From Stenotrophomonas sp. NA06056 (GTDB lineage: Bacteria; Pseudomonadota; Gammaproteobacteria; Xanthomonadales; Xanthomonadaceae): a stretch of DNA of 64,000 bases. Positions 7,853 to 16,095 of the stretch are shown piece after piece (position 1 is the stretch's first letter; each line of letters begins with the position of its first letter). The position numbers and the translations under genes were made by a program. Under the pieces are notes generated by a model, which saw only the letters and a program-made list of their open reading frames with translations, made no database searches and was not told the origin of the DNA. The stretch spans positions 3,534,001-3,598,000 of the forward strand of contig NZ_CP054931.1 in assembly GCF_013364355.1 (NCBI RefSeq). Reading direction: 5' to 3'.

Positions 7853-9124
7853 TCAGCGGAAAATCACCGTCGCTTCGGTGCCCTTGCCCAGCTCGCTGGC
7901 CAGGCTGACCTTCCAACCGAAGCGGTCACACAGGCGGCGCACGATCGACAGACCCAGGCCCGTACCCTGCGGGCGGCTGGGATCGGCACGATAGAACGGC
8001 TCGAACGCACGCGACAGCGCGTCGGCGGACATGCCGATGCCGGTATCGCTCACCACCACCCGGTCATTGTGCACGTGCACGTCGATGCGACCTTCGTCGG
8101 TATAGCTGCAGGCATTGCGCACCAGGTTGCTGACCACCACCTGCAATACCCGCGGCGGTGCGTGCAGCTGCACGGTCGCGTCACTGTGCAGGTGCACCGC
8201 CAGCGGTCGGCCCACCAGCAGCTCATTGGCGTTGTCCACTTCGTAGCGGACGATGTCGTTGACGTCGAACAGTTCCACCTGCGGCTCGACGTCGGCCTCG
8301 CGGGCCAGGATCAGGAACGCATCGATCACCGCTTCCATGTCCCGCCCTGCACGCTGGATGCGCTGCAGGCTGCGGCGCAGGCGCGGCTCCAGGCTTTCAT
8401 CGCCCAATGCCATGTCGCTGGCCACGCGGATGACGGTCAGCGGCGTGCGCAGTTCATGGCTGGCATCACGGGTGAAATTGCGCTCGCGTGCCACGTGCGC
8501 GGTGACCCGGTTGGCCAGCGAATGCAGCGCCGCCGCCAGTTGCCGGGTCTCGCCCTGCATGTCCGCAGGCAGCTTGTCCGGCTCCAGATCGGCCGCTTCC
8601 GGATGCCCAGGATCCCAGCGCGAGACACGGCGCGCCAGCCAGTTCACCGGTGACACCAGGCGTTTGGAAGCACGGTAGGTGATCCAGGAGGCGCCATACA
8701 CCGCCAGCAGGGTCAGCAGCACCGGCACGATGCCGAACCAGAACGCCAGCATCTCCGCGCGCGAGCGCAGGAACACCAGGTACAGGCGTCCCTCTTCGCG
8801 GGCGTCGACCAGCACCAGCTGATCGTCGTCGGGCAGCTCGTGGAAACCCGGTTCCAGCGTACGCAGGTTGGCGGGCAGTGACAGGCTGGACTGCCCGCGT
8901 TCCAGCAGGTAGCCACGGATGTTCTGGGTATTGGGCGGCGGCTGCACGGGCGACGCCTCGTGCAATGTCCAGTAGTACGCCGCCTCTTCGCGCAGGGCTG
9001 CACCGACCAGGCTGTGCTTGATCACCAGCGAAACCAGCCAGGCACCCAGCAGAATACCCAGGCTGGCCAGCACGGCTTGCAGGATGAAGGCGATACGGAT
9101 CTTGCGCGGCAGGCCGTGCGGCAT
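7853..9124 (-). CDS. Sensor histidine kinase
   Basis: A 423-residue inner-membrane kinase. Helix one spans about 11-35, a periplasmic sensor of roughly 90 residues follows, and helix two spans 127-148. A HAMP-like linker leads to the H box (DASHELRTPLTVI, His223), N box (NLVRNACSYTDEG, about 333), G1 (VSDTGIGM) and G2 (GTGLGLSIV). The sensor starts with REEAAYYW and has several acidic clusters, but the signal cannot be inferred. The gene lies 150 bases after the response-regulator gene on the same strand, a wider gap than usual for such pairs. The general layout recalls the Xanthomonas ColS/RaxH type. Confidence 0.92.
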   Translation of the reverse strand: MPHGLPRKIRIAFILQAVLASLGILLGAWLVSLVIKHSLVGAALREEAAYYWTLHEASPVQPPPNTQNIRGYLLERGQSSLSLPANLRTLEPGFHELPDDDQLVLVDAREEGRLYLVFLRSRAEMLAFWFGIVPVLLTLLAVYGASWITYRASKRLVSPVNWLARRVSRWDPGHPEAADLEPDKLPADMQGETRQLAAALHSLANRVTAHVARERNFTRDASHELRTPLTVIRVASDMALGDESLEPRLRRSLQRIQRAGRDMEAVIDAFLILAREADVEPQVELFDVNDIVRYEVDNANELLVGRPLAVHLHSDATVQLHAPPRVLQVVVSNLVRNACSYTDEGRIDVHVHNDRVVVSDTGIGMSADALSRAFEPFYRADPSRPQGTGLGLSIVRRLCDRFGWKVSLASELGKGTEATVIFR

Positions 9125-9274
9125 TGCGGTGTCCCGGTCAGAGCGCTGCGATTATAGGCAGCGCACTGTGCCGTGATCGTGCATGGATGATGACGACCGG
9201 GTCTCCGGACCGTTCACCTCTTCCCTGCCGACCACGGCCGTGCCGGTTCTGCTGCAACACCGGCACGACGTGGG

Positions 9275-9988
9275 TCAGGCCATCGGCTGGGCGATATCGG
9301 CGATGCGATAGCCCGCACTCTGCACGGTGTGCAGCAGCGGCCGGTCGAACGGCTTGTCGATGATCTTGCGCAGGTTGTACAGGTGGCTGCGCAACGTGTC
9401 CGAATCAGGCAGGCCGTTGCCCCAGATTTCGCGCTCGATTTCCTGGCGGGTGACCACACGCGGCGATTCGCGCATCAGGATGGTCAACAGGCGCAGGCCG
9501 ATCGGCGACAGCTGCAGTTCGGTGCCGGCACGCGTGGCACGCATGCTGACCGGATCGAGCACCAGGTCGGCGACCTTGAGCACTTCCGAACCGACCTGGC
9601 GACGCTCGCGGCGGATCAGCGCGCGCAGGCGGGCTTCCAGTTCCTGGATCGCGAACGGCTTGGTCAGGTAATCATCGGCACCAAAACCGAGGCCGGTAAG
9701 CTTGTCATCCAGCGTGTCGCGCGCGGTCAGCATCAGCACCGGGGTCGACTTGCGCGCATCGTTGCGCAGCCGGCGGCACACTTCGATGCCATCCAGTCGC
9801 GGCAGCATCAGGTCCAGCACGACCACGTCGTAGCTGTTCTCGGCAGCCAGACGGTAGCCGTCCAGGCCATCCTGCGCATAGTCCACCTCGAAGCCACGGC
9901 CTTCCAGGTATTCACCGATCATCTCGGAGATGTTGCGGTTGTCTTCGACCACCAGCACCAAGCCGGAAGTCTCCTTCGTCTGACGCAT
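9275..9988 (-). CDS. OmpR/PhoB-family response regulator
   Basis: A 237-residue transcriptional regulator. The receiver domain has the acidic pair ED (15-16), phospho-acceptor Asp59 in VVVLDLMLP and Lys110 in DDYLTKPF. The C-terminal winged helix (about 135-230) shows the typical LRSHLYNLRKIIDKP and HTVQSAGYRI segments. The start at 9988 is supported by AGGGAT eight bases upstream; the longer open frame to 10039 adds an implausible leader. It probably acts with the kinase gene just downstream. The C-terminal domain resembles the ColR/RaxR/PhoP group of xanthomonads, but target genes are unknown. Confidence 0.93.
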   Translation of the reverse strand: MRQTKETSGLVLVVEDNRNISEMIGEYLEGRGFEVDYAQDGLDGYRLAAENSYDVVVLDLMLPRLDGIEVCRRLRNDARKSTPVLMLTARDTLDDKLTGLGFGADDYLTKPFAIQELEARLRALIRRERRQVGSEVLKVADLVLDPVSMRATRAGTELQLSPIGLRLLTILMRESPRVVTRQEIEREIWGNGLPDSDTLRSHLYNLRKIIDKPFDRPLLHTVQSAGYRIADIAQPMA

Positions 9989-10078
9989 GAGAATCCCTTT
10001 TTCTTCAGCTTTGTGAAACATGCCCGATCGACGGTGCACGCGATGTGAAGCTGCGTCAATGAAAAGAAGATGATGTGC

Positions 10079-10726
10079 TCACAGCAGCGGTTTCAACAGC
10101 GGCCATACGTTGTCCAGCACTTTCGGCTGCGCCTGCGCGGTGGGATGCAGGCCGTCAGCCTGCATCAACCCCGGCTGCAGGGCCACGCCTTCCAGCAGGA
10201 ACGGCAGCAACGGCACCTTGTACTGCGTGGCCAGTGCACGGTACGCCGCCGCCAGGCGCTGGCGGTAGCCCGGCCCATAGTTGGGCGGCACGTCGATGCC
10301 CAACAGCAGCACCTTGGCCCCGGCCTTCTGGCTGGCCTGCACCATTTTTTCCAGGTTGCCCTGCACCTGCGCCGGGGTCAGCCCGCGCAGCGCATCGTTG
10401 CCACCGAGGGCGATCACCACCACCGTGGGCTTCTCGCGGCCGAGCAGGCCCGGCAGGCGGGTCAGCGCGCCAGCGGTGGTTTCCCCGCTCATGCTGGCGT
10501 TGACGATGCGCGGTGGGGTTTTCGACTGCTGCCTGACCCGCTGCTGCAGCAGGCTGACCCAGCCTGCATCGGCCGGGATATTGTGGGCGGCACTGAGGCT
10601 GTCACCGAGCACCAGCACGGTACCGGTGGCCGGACCTTTGGCACACGCCAGTGCCGGCAACAGCAGCAACCCTAGCAACAGCATCATCATTGCGCCGGCT
10701 TGCCGGCTCCATCCCGTCTTGCGCAT
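10079..10726 (-). CDS. tesA: Periplasmic lysophospholipase/acyl-CoA thioesterase I-type esterase
   Basis: A 215-residue exported SGNH hydrolase of the TesA/arylesterase family. The signal peptide covers about residues 1-29 (LLLLPALACA). Catalytic blocks: VLGDSLSA (Ser43), IVNASMSGETT (Gly block), LGGND (Asn110) and the Asp191/His194 pair in DGLHP. E. coli TesA hydrolyses thioesters, lysophospholipids and small esters. It is divergent from the ABC transporter genes that follow, the same arrangement as E. coli tesA and ybbAP, which supports the symbol. The 5' ends of the two divergent genes nearly touch or overlap. Confidence 0.92.
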   Translation of the reverse strand: MRKTGWSRQAGAMMMLLLGLLLLPALACAKGPATGTVLVLGDSLSAAHNIPADAGWVSLLQQRVRQQSKTPPRIVNASMSGETTAGALTRLPGLLGREKPTVVVIALGGNDALRGLTPAQVQGNLEKMVQASQKAGAKVLLLGIDVPPNYGPGYRQRLAAAYRALATQYKVPLLPFLLEGVALQPGLMQADGLHPTAQAQPKVLDNVWPLLKPLL

Positions 10727-11449
10727 TGGAGTCTCCTCATCGACAGCCTGTCCCCCCGCAGCGCGCCCGTCGCCATCGCCGTCGACCAGGTCGGCAAATC
10801 CGTGCATGGCCCGGAGGGTGAAGTCCACATACTGGACAACATCACCCTGACCGTCCATGAAGGCACCAGCGTGGCGATTGTCGGGGCCTCCGGTTCCGGC
10901 AAGACCACCCTGCTCGGCCTGCTGGCCGGGCTGGACCTGCCCAGCCGCGGCCGCATCGCGCTGGCGGGCCAGGAACTGACCGCATTGGACGAAGAAGCGC
11001 GTGCACAGCTGCGCGCACGCGAAGTCGGCTTTGTCTTCCAGAGCTTCCATCTGCTGCCGGCGCTGACGGCCGCCGAGAACATCGCGCTGCCGCTGGAACT
11101 GGCCGGGCGCGAGGACCGCAGGCGGGTGGATGAGGTGCTGGCTGCGGTCGGGCTCTCGCACCGCGCGCGCCACTATCCACGGCAGTTGTCCGGCGGCGAA
11201 CAGCAGCGTGTCGCCCTCGCCCGTGCCTTCGTCACCCGCCCGCGCATCCTGTTCGCCGACGAGCCCACCGGCTCGCTGGACCAGGCCACCGGCCAGCACA
11301 TCAGCGATCTGCTGTTTGAACTCAATGCCGGCAGCGGGACCACGCTGGTGCTGGTCACCCACGATCTGCGCCTGGCGCAGCGCTGCCAGTACATCCATCG
11401 CATCGACAACGGCCGCCTGCAGCCGGTGGAACACGGAGTGGACGCATGA
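10700..11449 (+). CDS. ABC transporter ATP-binding protein, YbbA/LolD-like
   Basis: The ATPase half of a transporter paired with the following FtsX-like permease. It has Walker A (GASGSGKTT), Q-loop (FVFQSFHLLP), signature (LSGGEQQRVALARAF), Walker B (ILFADEPT) and the switch His (VTHD). E. coli YbbAP has the same pairing and the same divergent tesA neighbour. The start is uncertain: no ATG precedes the ATPase fold. TTG at 10700 gives 249 residues but overlaps the tesA start by 27 bases, GTG at 10802 cuts off the first strand, and a CTG at 10748 would fit the fold best. The gene ends in an ATGA overlap with the permease. Confidence 0.9.
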   Translation: MPAPSRLAHWSLLIDSLSPRSAPVAIAVDQVGKSVHGPEGEVHILDNITLTVHEGTSVAIVGASGSGKTTLLGLLAGLDLPSRGRIALAGQELTALDEEARAQLRAREVGFVFQSFHLLPALTAAENIALPLELAGREDRRRVDEVLAAVGLSHRARHYPRQLSGGEQQRVALARAFVTRPRILFADEPTGSLDQATGQHISDLLFELNAGSGTTLVLVTHDLRLAQRCQYIHRIDNGRLQPVEHGVDA

Positions 11450-13959
11450 ACCTGCTGCGGCATGCGTGGCGCGCACTGCGCCGCGAAGCCCTGGCCGGTG
11501 ACCTGCTGACCGTCTTCGCCGCCCTGGTACTGGGCGTGGCGGTGATGACAGCGGTGGGCACGCTGGTCAACCGGGTCAACCTGGCATTGACCAGCAGCGC
11601 CGCGGAAATGCTCGGCGGCGACCTCGGCGTGGCCGGGCGCGACGACCCGCCTGCTGCGTTCGCCGACGAAGCGCAGCGACGCGGCCTGGCGCACACGCGG
11701 CTGGCCAGCTTCGGCAGCGTGCTGTTCCAGGGCGATGCCAGCCAGATGGCCAGCATCAAGGCCGTGGAAGCAGGCTACCCGCTACGCGGTGCGTTGCGCG
11801 TGCGCGCCACGCCCGGCGGCGCACTGATCGCCGACGCCGGGATGCCCGCAAAGGGCCAGGCCTATGCCGATCCACGCCTGCTGCAGGCGCTCGGCCTGAA
11901 GGCCGGCGATGATCTGGAATTCGGCGCGGGCACGCTGCGCATCGCCGGCATCATCGAATCGGAACCGGATGCCGGTGGCGACCTGCTGACGCTGTCGCCG
12001 ACCCTGCTGGTCAACCGCGCCGATGTGGAAGGTACCGGCCTGCTCGGCCCTGGCAGCCGCATCAACTACCGATTGATGTTCACCGGCCCAGCCACCGATA
12101 TCGCGGCCTTCCGGCAATGGCTGCTGCCGCAGGTGAAAGGCATGCGCCTGCTCAGCGTGAACGATACCCAGCGCGGGGTACGCCAAGCCTTCGACCTGGC
12201 CGGTCGCTTCCTCGGCCTGAGCGCACTGCTGGCGGTGCTGCTGGCCGGCGTGGCCACCGCACTGGCGGCCAACCGGTTCGCCCTGCGTCGCATCGACCAG
12301 GTGGCGATCCTGCGCTGCCTGGGCGCACGCCAACGCGACGTCCTGTTCGGCCTGGCACTGCAGCTGTTGATGCTGGCGGTACCGGCCTGCGCGATCGGCA
12401 TCGGCCTGGGCATGGCCGCGCAGGAAGGGTTGGTGCAGGTGCTGGGCAGCTTGGTGCCGCAACGCCTGCCGCTGCCCGAAGCGATGCCCGCGCTGACCGG
12501 CGCGGGGATCGGCCTGTTGCTGCTGTTCGGCTTCGGGCTGCCGCCGCTGCTGCGCCTGCGTGGGGTGCCGCCGATGCGCGTGCTCAACCGCTCGTTCGCG
12601 GCCTTGCCGCCGGCCTCGCTGCTGGCCTATGTGGCCGCACTCGCGGCCAGTCTGGTGCTTGCTGTGCAGGTCACCGGCGACTTGAAGCTGGCCTTGTGGG
12701 TGCTGGGTGGCCTGGCCGGGCTGGCGGTCGCCGCAGGCGTGGTCGGGTTCCTGCTGCTGCAGTTGTTGCGTGGCCTGCAGCATCGTCTGCACGGCAACTG
12801 GCGGTTGGGACTGGCCGCGCTGACCCGGCGGCGGATGCTGGCAGTGATGCAACTTGTGGGGTTGTCACTGTCGCTGTGCGCCCTGCTGTTGCTGGCGGTG
12901 ATCGGCCCCGGCCTGTTGCAGCAATGGCGCGAGCGCCTGCCCGCGGACACGCCGAACTACTTCCTGATCAACATCCAGCCCGAGCAGCGCGACAGCGTGC
13001 TGGCCGCTCTGCACGGCCTGGGTGCGGACGACGCCAGCATCGAACCGATGGCCACCGGCCGCCTGATCGCGATCAACGGCAAGCCGCCGCTGCGGGTGGA
13101 CCGCACCCCGGCCGAAGGCAATCAGGCGCAGGGCGAAGGCCAGCGCGACGACGATGACGAGAACCGGCCGCTGAACTTCAGCTGGCGCAGCACGTTCCCG
13201 CCGGCCAATACACTGGTCAACGGCACGTTCTGGACGCCGGACAGCACCGCGCCGGAAGCCTCGGTGGAGATCGGCTGGGCCAAGCGCTACGGCGTGCATC
13301 CGGGCGACCGCATCACCATTGCGGTGGGTGAGCAGGAGCGCGAGTTCGCCGTGACCAGTGTGCGCAAAGCGGACTGGAACACCTTCCGGCCGAACTTCTT
13401 CGTGCTGTTGAACCCGAACGCGGTGGGCGATACGCCGCACAACCTGCTGTCGGCGTTCCACCTGCCGGCGGGACAGGCGGCGGGTCTCGGGGCCCTGGTG
13501 CGCGCGCAGCCGAACCTGTCGCTGCTGGACGTGGATGCGGTGATCTCGCAGGTGCGCGATGTAATGGAACGGGTGGCGCAGGCGGTGCAGCTGGTGATGG
13601 TGTTCAGCCTGCTGGCTGGCGTGCTGGTACTGCTGGCGGCGCTGCAGGCGACGGCTGGCGAGCGCCGCTATGACAGCGCAGTGCTGCGTACGCTGGGTGC
13701 AACGCGGCGGCAGCTGCGTGGCGCGGTGCTGGTCGAGTTCGGTGCGCTGGGCGCCCTCGCGGCGCTGCTGGCGGTGGGCGCGGCAGCAGTGATCGGCGTG
13801 GCGGTGTCGCAGAAGGTGTTCGAGCTGCCGCTGCTGCCGCCTTGGCCGGGCCTGCTGCTGGGTGGCCTGCTCGGCATCGGCCTGAGCCTGCTGGCCGGCT
13901 GGTGGGGCACCCGGCGGATCCTGCACACGCCACCGGCATTGGCACTGCGCGAGGCCTGA
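11446..13959 (+). CDS. FtsX-like ABC permease, YbbP-like
   Basis: An 837-residue permease with ten predicted membrane helices in the MacB/FtsX pattern: one N-terminal helix, a large periplasmic domain (about 45-240), a three-helix block, a central helix pair, a second periplasmic domain (about 490-690) and a final three-helix block ending in ALREA. A charged insert GEGQRDDDDENRPLN lies in the second periplasmic domain. The E. coli homologue YbbP has 804 residues. With the ATPase it probably extracts or moves a lipid or lipoprotein-like substrate, perhaps linked to TesA; that link rests on gene context only. Its ATG overlaps the ATPase stop. Confidence 0.9.
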   Translation: MNLLRHAWRALRREALAGDLLTVFAALVLGVAVMTAVGTLVNRVNLALTSSAAEMLGGDLGVAGRDDPPAAFADEAQRRGLAHTRLASFGSVLFQGDASQMASIKAVEAGYPLRGALRVRATPGGALIADAGMPAKGQAYADPRLLQALGLKAGDDLEFGAGTLRIAGIIESEPDAGGDLLTLSPTLLVNRADVEGTGLLGPGSRINYRLMFTGPATDIAAFRQWLLPQVKGMRLLSVNDTQRGVRQAFDLAGRFLGLSALLAVLLAGVATALAANRFALRRIDQVAILRCLGARQRDVLFGLALQLLMLAVPACAIGIGLGMAAQEGLVQVLGSLVPQRLPLPEAMPALTGAGIGLLLLFGFGLPPLLRLRGVPPMRVLNRSFAALPPASLLAYVAALAASLVLAVQVTGDLKLALWVLGGLAGLAVAAGVVGFLLLQLLRGLQHRLHGNWRLGLAALTRRRMLAVMQLVGLSLSLCALLLLAVIGPGLLQQWRERLPADTPNYFLINIQPEQRDSVLAALHGLGADDASIEPMATGRLIAINGKPPLRVDRTPAEGNQAQGEGQRDDDDENRPLNFSWRSTFPPANTLVNGTFWTPDSTAPEASVEIGWAKRYGVHPGDRITIAVGEQEREFAVTSVRKADWNTFRPNFFVLLNPNAVGDTPHNLLSAFHLPAGQAAGLGALVRAQPNLSLLDVDAVISQVRDVMERVAQAVQLVMVFSLLAGVLVLLAALQATAGERRYDSAVLRTLGATRRQLRGAVLVEFGALGALAALLAVGAAAVIGVAVSQKVFELPLLPPWPGLLLGGLLGIGLSLLAGWWGTRRILHTPPALALREA

Positions 13960-14027
13960 TGCCGTTGTGAAAGCCCGGAGGGCGCGCGGTTGTATGCTGC
14001 GCGCCCCATTCCCACGAGATCGCCCGG

Positions 14028-14381
14028 ATGCCCGGCACGTCGTTCGCCGCCTACCTGTACCCGGTGTTGCTGCTGCTCGGCAGCAACATCTTCATGACCT
14101 TCGCCTGGTATGGGCACCTGAAGTACAAGAGCGCGCCGTTGATGATGGTCATCATGGTCAGCTGGGGCATCGCGTTCTTCGAGTACTGCCTGCAGGTGCC
14201 GGGCAACCGGCTGGGCAGCGCGGTGTATTCGGCGCCGCAGCTGAAGGGCATGCAGGAAGTGATCACGCTGCTGGTGTTTGCGGTGTTTTCCGCGTTCTAC
14301 CTGGGCCAGCCGCTGAAGTGGAACCACTATGCGGCGTTCGGGCTGATCGTGGCGGCGGCGTTTTTGATGTTCAAGGAATGA
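14028..14381 (+). CDS. DMT-superfamily small membrane protein (DUF486)
   Basis: A 117-residue protein of four membrane helices matching DUF486: LLLLGSNIFMTFAWYGHLK at the start, SWGIAFFEYCLQVPGNR in the middle and LKWNHYAAFGLIVAAAFLMFKE at the end. Proteins of this type resemble half-size small multidrug-resistance transporters and may work as dimers; no substrate is established. The ATG at 14028 places the first helix at the N-terminus. It is a single gene on the plus strand, followed at once by three SMAG-type palindromes before the convergent heme locus. Confidence 0.9.
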   Translation: MPGTSFAAYLYPVLLLLGSNIFMTFAWYGHLKYKSAPLMMVIMVSWGIAFFEYCLQVPGNRLGSAVYSAPQLKGMQEVITLLVFAVFSAFYLGQPLKWNHYAAFGLIVAAAFLMFKE

Positions 14382-14385
14382 AAGC

Positions 14386-14473
14386 ATCCACGCATGGCCT
14401 GGATCTACTGCGGATTGCCCCGGTAGATCCACGCCGTGCGTGGATACGGTGCCGGGCAGCCCGGCACCCTACC
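14386..14473. repeat. SMAG palindromes, three in a row
   Basis: An inverted copy (14386-14408, ending CTAC) faces a direct copy (14423-14445, starting GTAG). A third palindrome of different sequence (14449-14473, stem GGTGCCGGG/CCCGGCACC, ending CTAC) follows. They fill the gap between two convergent genes and could act as a shared transcription end. Confidence 0.85.
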
Positions 14474-14480
14474 GCACCGA

Positions 14481-15416
14481 TCAACCTTCCTTCGGCGCCT
14501 TTTCCACGTACTTGGCGAAGACCTCGTCGATCTGCTTGTCCTTCACCTTCTTCCCGGCCTGGATCTCTTCGGCCTGGGTGAACAACGGGATGATCATCGC
14601 CATGCCGTCGAGCTTGGTCTTCAGGTGCACGCCCGGGGCCTGGGTCAGGAAGCCGTCCCAACGCTGGCGCACCTTGCTCCAGTAACCGGCAGTGGCCTTC
14701 CAGTAATCGCGCGCCGGGGTGAAGTCGACCTCAGTGGTCTTGATGTAGTCGTTGAAGCCGAATTCGCGGGCGATTTCGACCTGGCTGCCATCGACGTTGC
14801 GCTGCACCTTGGTGTTGAACTGCTCGTGGGTCCAGCCGTTCGGCGTCAGGGTGTGGCGGTTGACCACGGCCAGCGCGTTGTAGTCGCTGCGCTTGGTGTA
14901 CTCGCGGCGTGGCAGCGGGCGCCAGCTGATGTCGCTGGTCCAGGTCGGAACGTTGTTGCCGTAGGTCCACGTGCCGGTGCCGCAATAGCGCGGTGCGTCG
15001 CTGACTTCGTACACGCACTGGGTCCAGGCGCCCTGGTTGGTCGCAGCGGCAATCGTGCGTACCTGCCACGTCTGGTCGGCGCTGAACTCGAAGCGGTTCG
15101 GCGCTTCGTACACCCAGTCCTGGCGCCAGTGCTTGGTCACATGGCCGCTCTTGCTGTCCACCAGCAGGTGCTGCAGCACGATGCGCTTCGGGCTGTCCTC
15201 GACCACGATAACCACTTCGTTGCCGCCGCTGCGCATGGCCGGTGCGCGCTCGTAGCCCGGCTTCAGCAGCACGGTCTCATCGAAGGCGAAATCCACCGTG
15301 TACTCGCCCTGCATCGCCAGGATGCTGTCGTGGTCACGGGCGATGTCGGAGGGCTGTGCGTTGGCGGCGCCACTGGCGGCGAGCAGCACCATCACGCTGG
15401 CTGTCTGGAACTTCAT
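14481..15416 (-). CDS. Exported protein of unknown function (DUF6607-like) in heme locus
   Basis: A 311-residue protein with a signal peptide cleaved near AANA (residue 20). No catalytic motif is obvious. It is rich in Trp and Tyr, with repeated segments such as HWRQDWVYEAPNRFEF, GTWTYGNN and WTSDISWRPLPRREYTKR that suggest a beta-rich periplasmic or outer-membrane-associated fold. It ends in KAPKEG. I believe it belongs to the family catalogued as DUF6607, from memory rather than a search. It is the last gene after hemP, the TonB-dependent receptor and a 200-residue gene, all on the minus strand, so a role in heme or iron handling is inferred from position alone. Confidence 0.8.
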   Translation of the reverse strand: MKFQTASVMVLLAASGAANAQPSDIARDHDSILAMQGEYTVDFAFDETVLLKPGYERAPAMRSGGNEVVIVVEDSPKRIVLQHLLVDSKSGHVTKHWRQDWVYEAPNRFEFSADQTWQVRTIAAATNQGAWTQCVYEVSDAPRYCGTGTWTYGNNVPTWTSDISWRPLPRREYTKRSDYNALAVVNRHTLTPNGWTHEQFNTKVQRNVDGSQVEIAREFGFNDYIKTTEVDFTPARDYWKATAGYWSKVRQRWDGFLTQAPGVHLKTKLDGMAMIIPLFTQAEEIQAGKKVKDKQIDEVFAKYVEKAPKEG

Positions 15417-15488
15417 CGGGTCTTCCTTCGGGGTTGCAGGTTTCGTGGAAAGGCCATCCTGGCCAGCAGGCGATCCATCGGAATCAGG

Positions 15489-16091
15489 TCACAGGCGGAC
15501 CAGCGGCAGATCGCCGGGAGCACGCGCGGCGGGACGGCGTGCGGCGTCGGCGCAGCAGCAGTCATCGATCGCCAGCTCACCTTCGGCGCCTTCCATGCGC
15601 GCGATACGGCGTGCGGTGGCGGCACCCAGCGAGGACAGCGTGGACAGGCTGGCTGCGAGAGTGCGGCCCTCGTCGGCGGCATGCAGGCGCAGCGTGCACA
15701 GGCGCCAGCGTTGGCCGCCCAGGTGCCCGGCCAAACGCCGCCACAGGCGCTCGCCGACGCTGCCATCGGCATCGTGCGAAGGTCCCGGCGGCAGCGTCGC
15801 CACCAGCCGGTCCCAGGCCAGGAAATCGCTGTCCGGCAACAGGTACAGCCGCCACACGCAACGGCCACGTGCATCGAGGAAACACAGGCTTTCGCGCAGG
15901 CCTTCGCTGTCCACGCCCTGGCAGGCATGCACCGATACCGCCTGGCGCCAGCCGCCCAGTTCATTGCCATCGGCGTGGTACAGGCACAACACGGTGCCGA
16001 GCGCTGCCAGCTGTGCCGGCGCGGGCCACGCCCGCAGCGACGAACGCGACAGGGAGGACGGCAGGCGACGCGCGGACAGGGCTCGGCTCAT
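15489..16091 (-). CDS. Heme-locus protein of unknown function, possible hemin-transport family
   Basis: A 200-residue cytoplasmic protein with no signal peptide. The middle (LGTVLCLYHADGNELGGW, SLCFLDARGRCVWRLYLLP) loosely recalls the repeated strands of HemS/ChuX-type heme-binding proteins, but no heme ligand can be assigned. Near the C-terminus is a run of three cysteines (DDCCCAD). The ATG at 16091 starts four bases after the receptor stop, so the two are co-transcribed. The frame stays open into the receptor gene, which gives the longer but wrong reading. Best described as an accessory gene of heme uptake, function unproven. Confidence 0.75.
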   Translation of the reverse strand: MSRALSARRLPSSLSRSSLRAWPAPAQLAALGTVLCLYHADGNELGGWRQAVSVHACQGVDSEGLRESLCFLDARGRCVWRLYLLPDSDFLAWDRLVATLPPGPSHDADGSVGERLWRRLAGHLGGQRWRLCTLRLHAADEGRTLAASLSTLSSLGAATARRIARMEGAEGELAIDDCCCADAARRPAARAPGDLPLVRL

Positions 16092-16095
16092 GGGA

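Noticed and set aside
10079..11476. A 465-codon minus-strand frame extending tesA upstream
   Set aside because: The part beyond the tesA ATG at 10726 is antisense to the ABC ATPase. The signal peptide of TesA starts at 10726.
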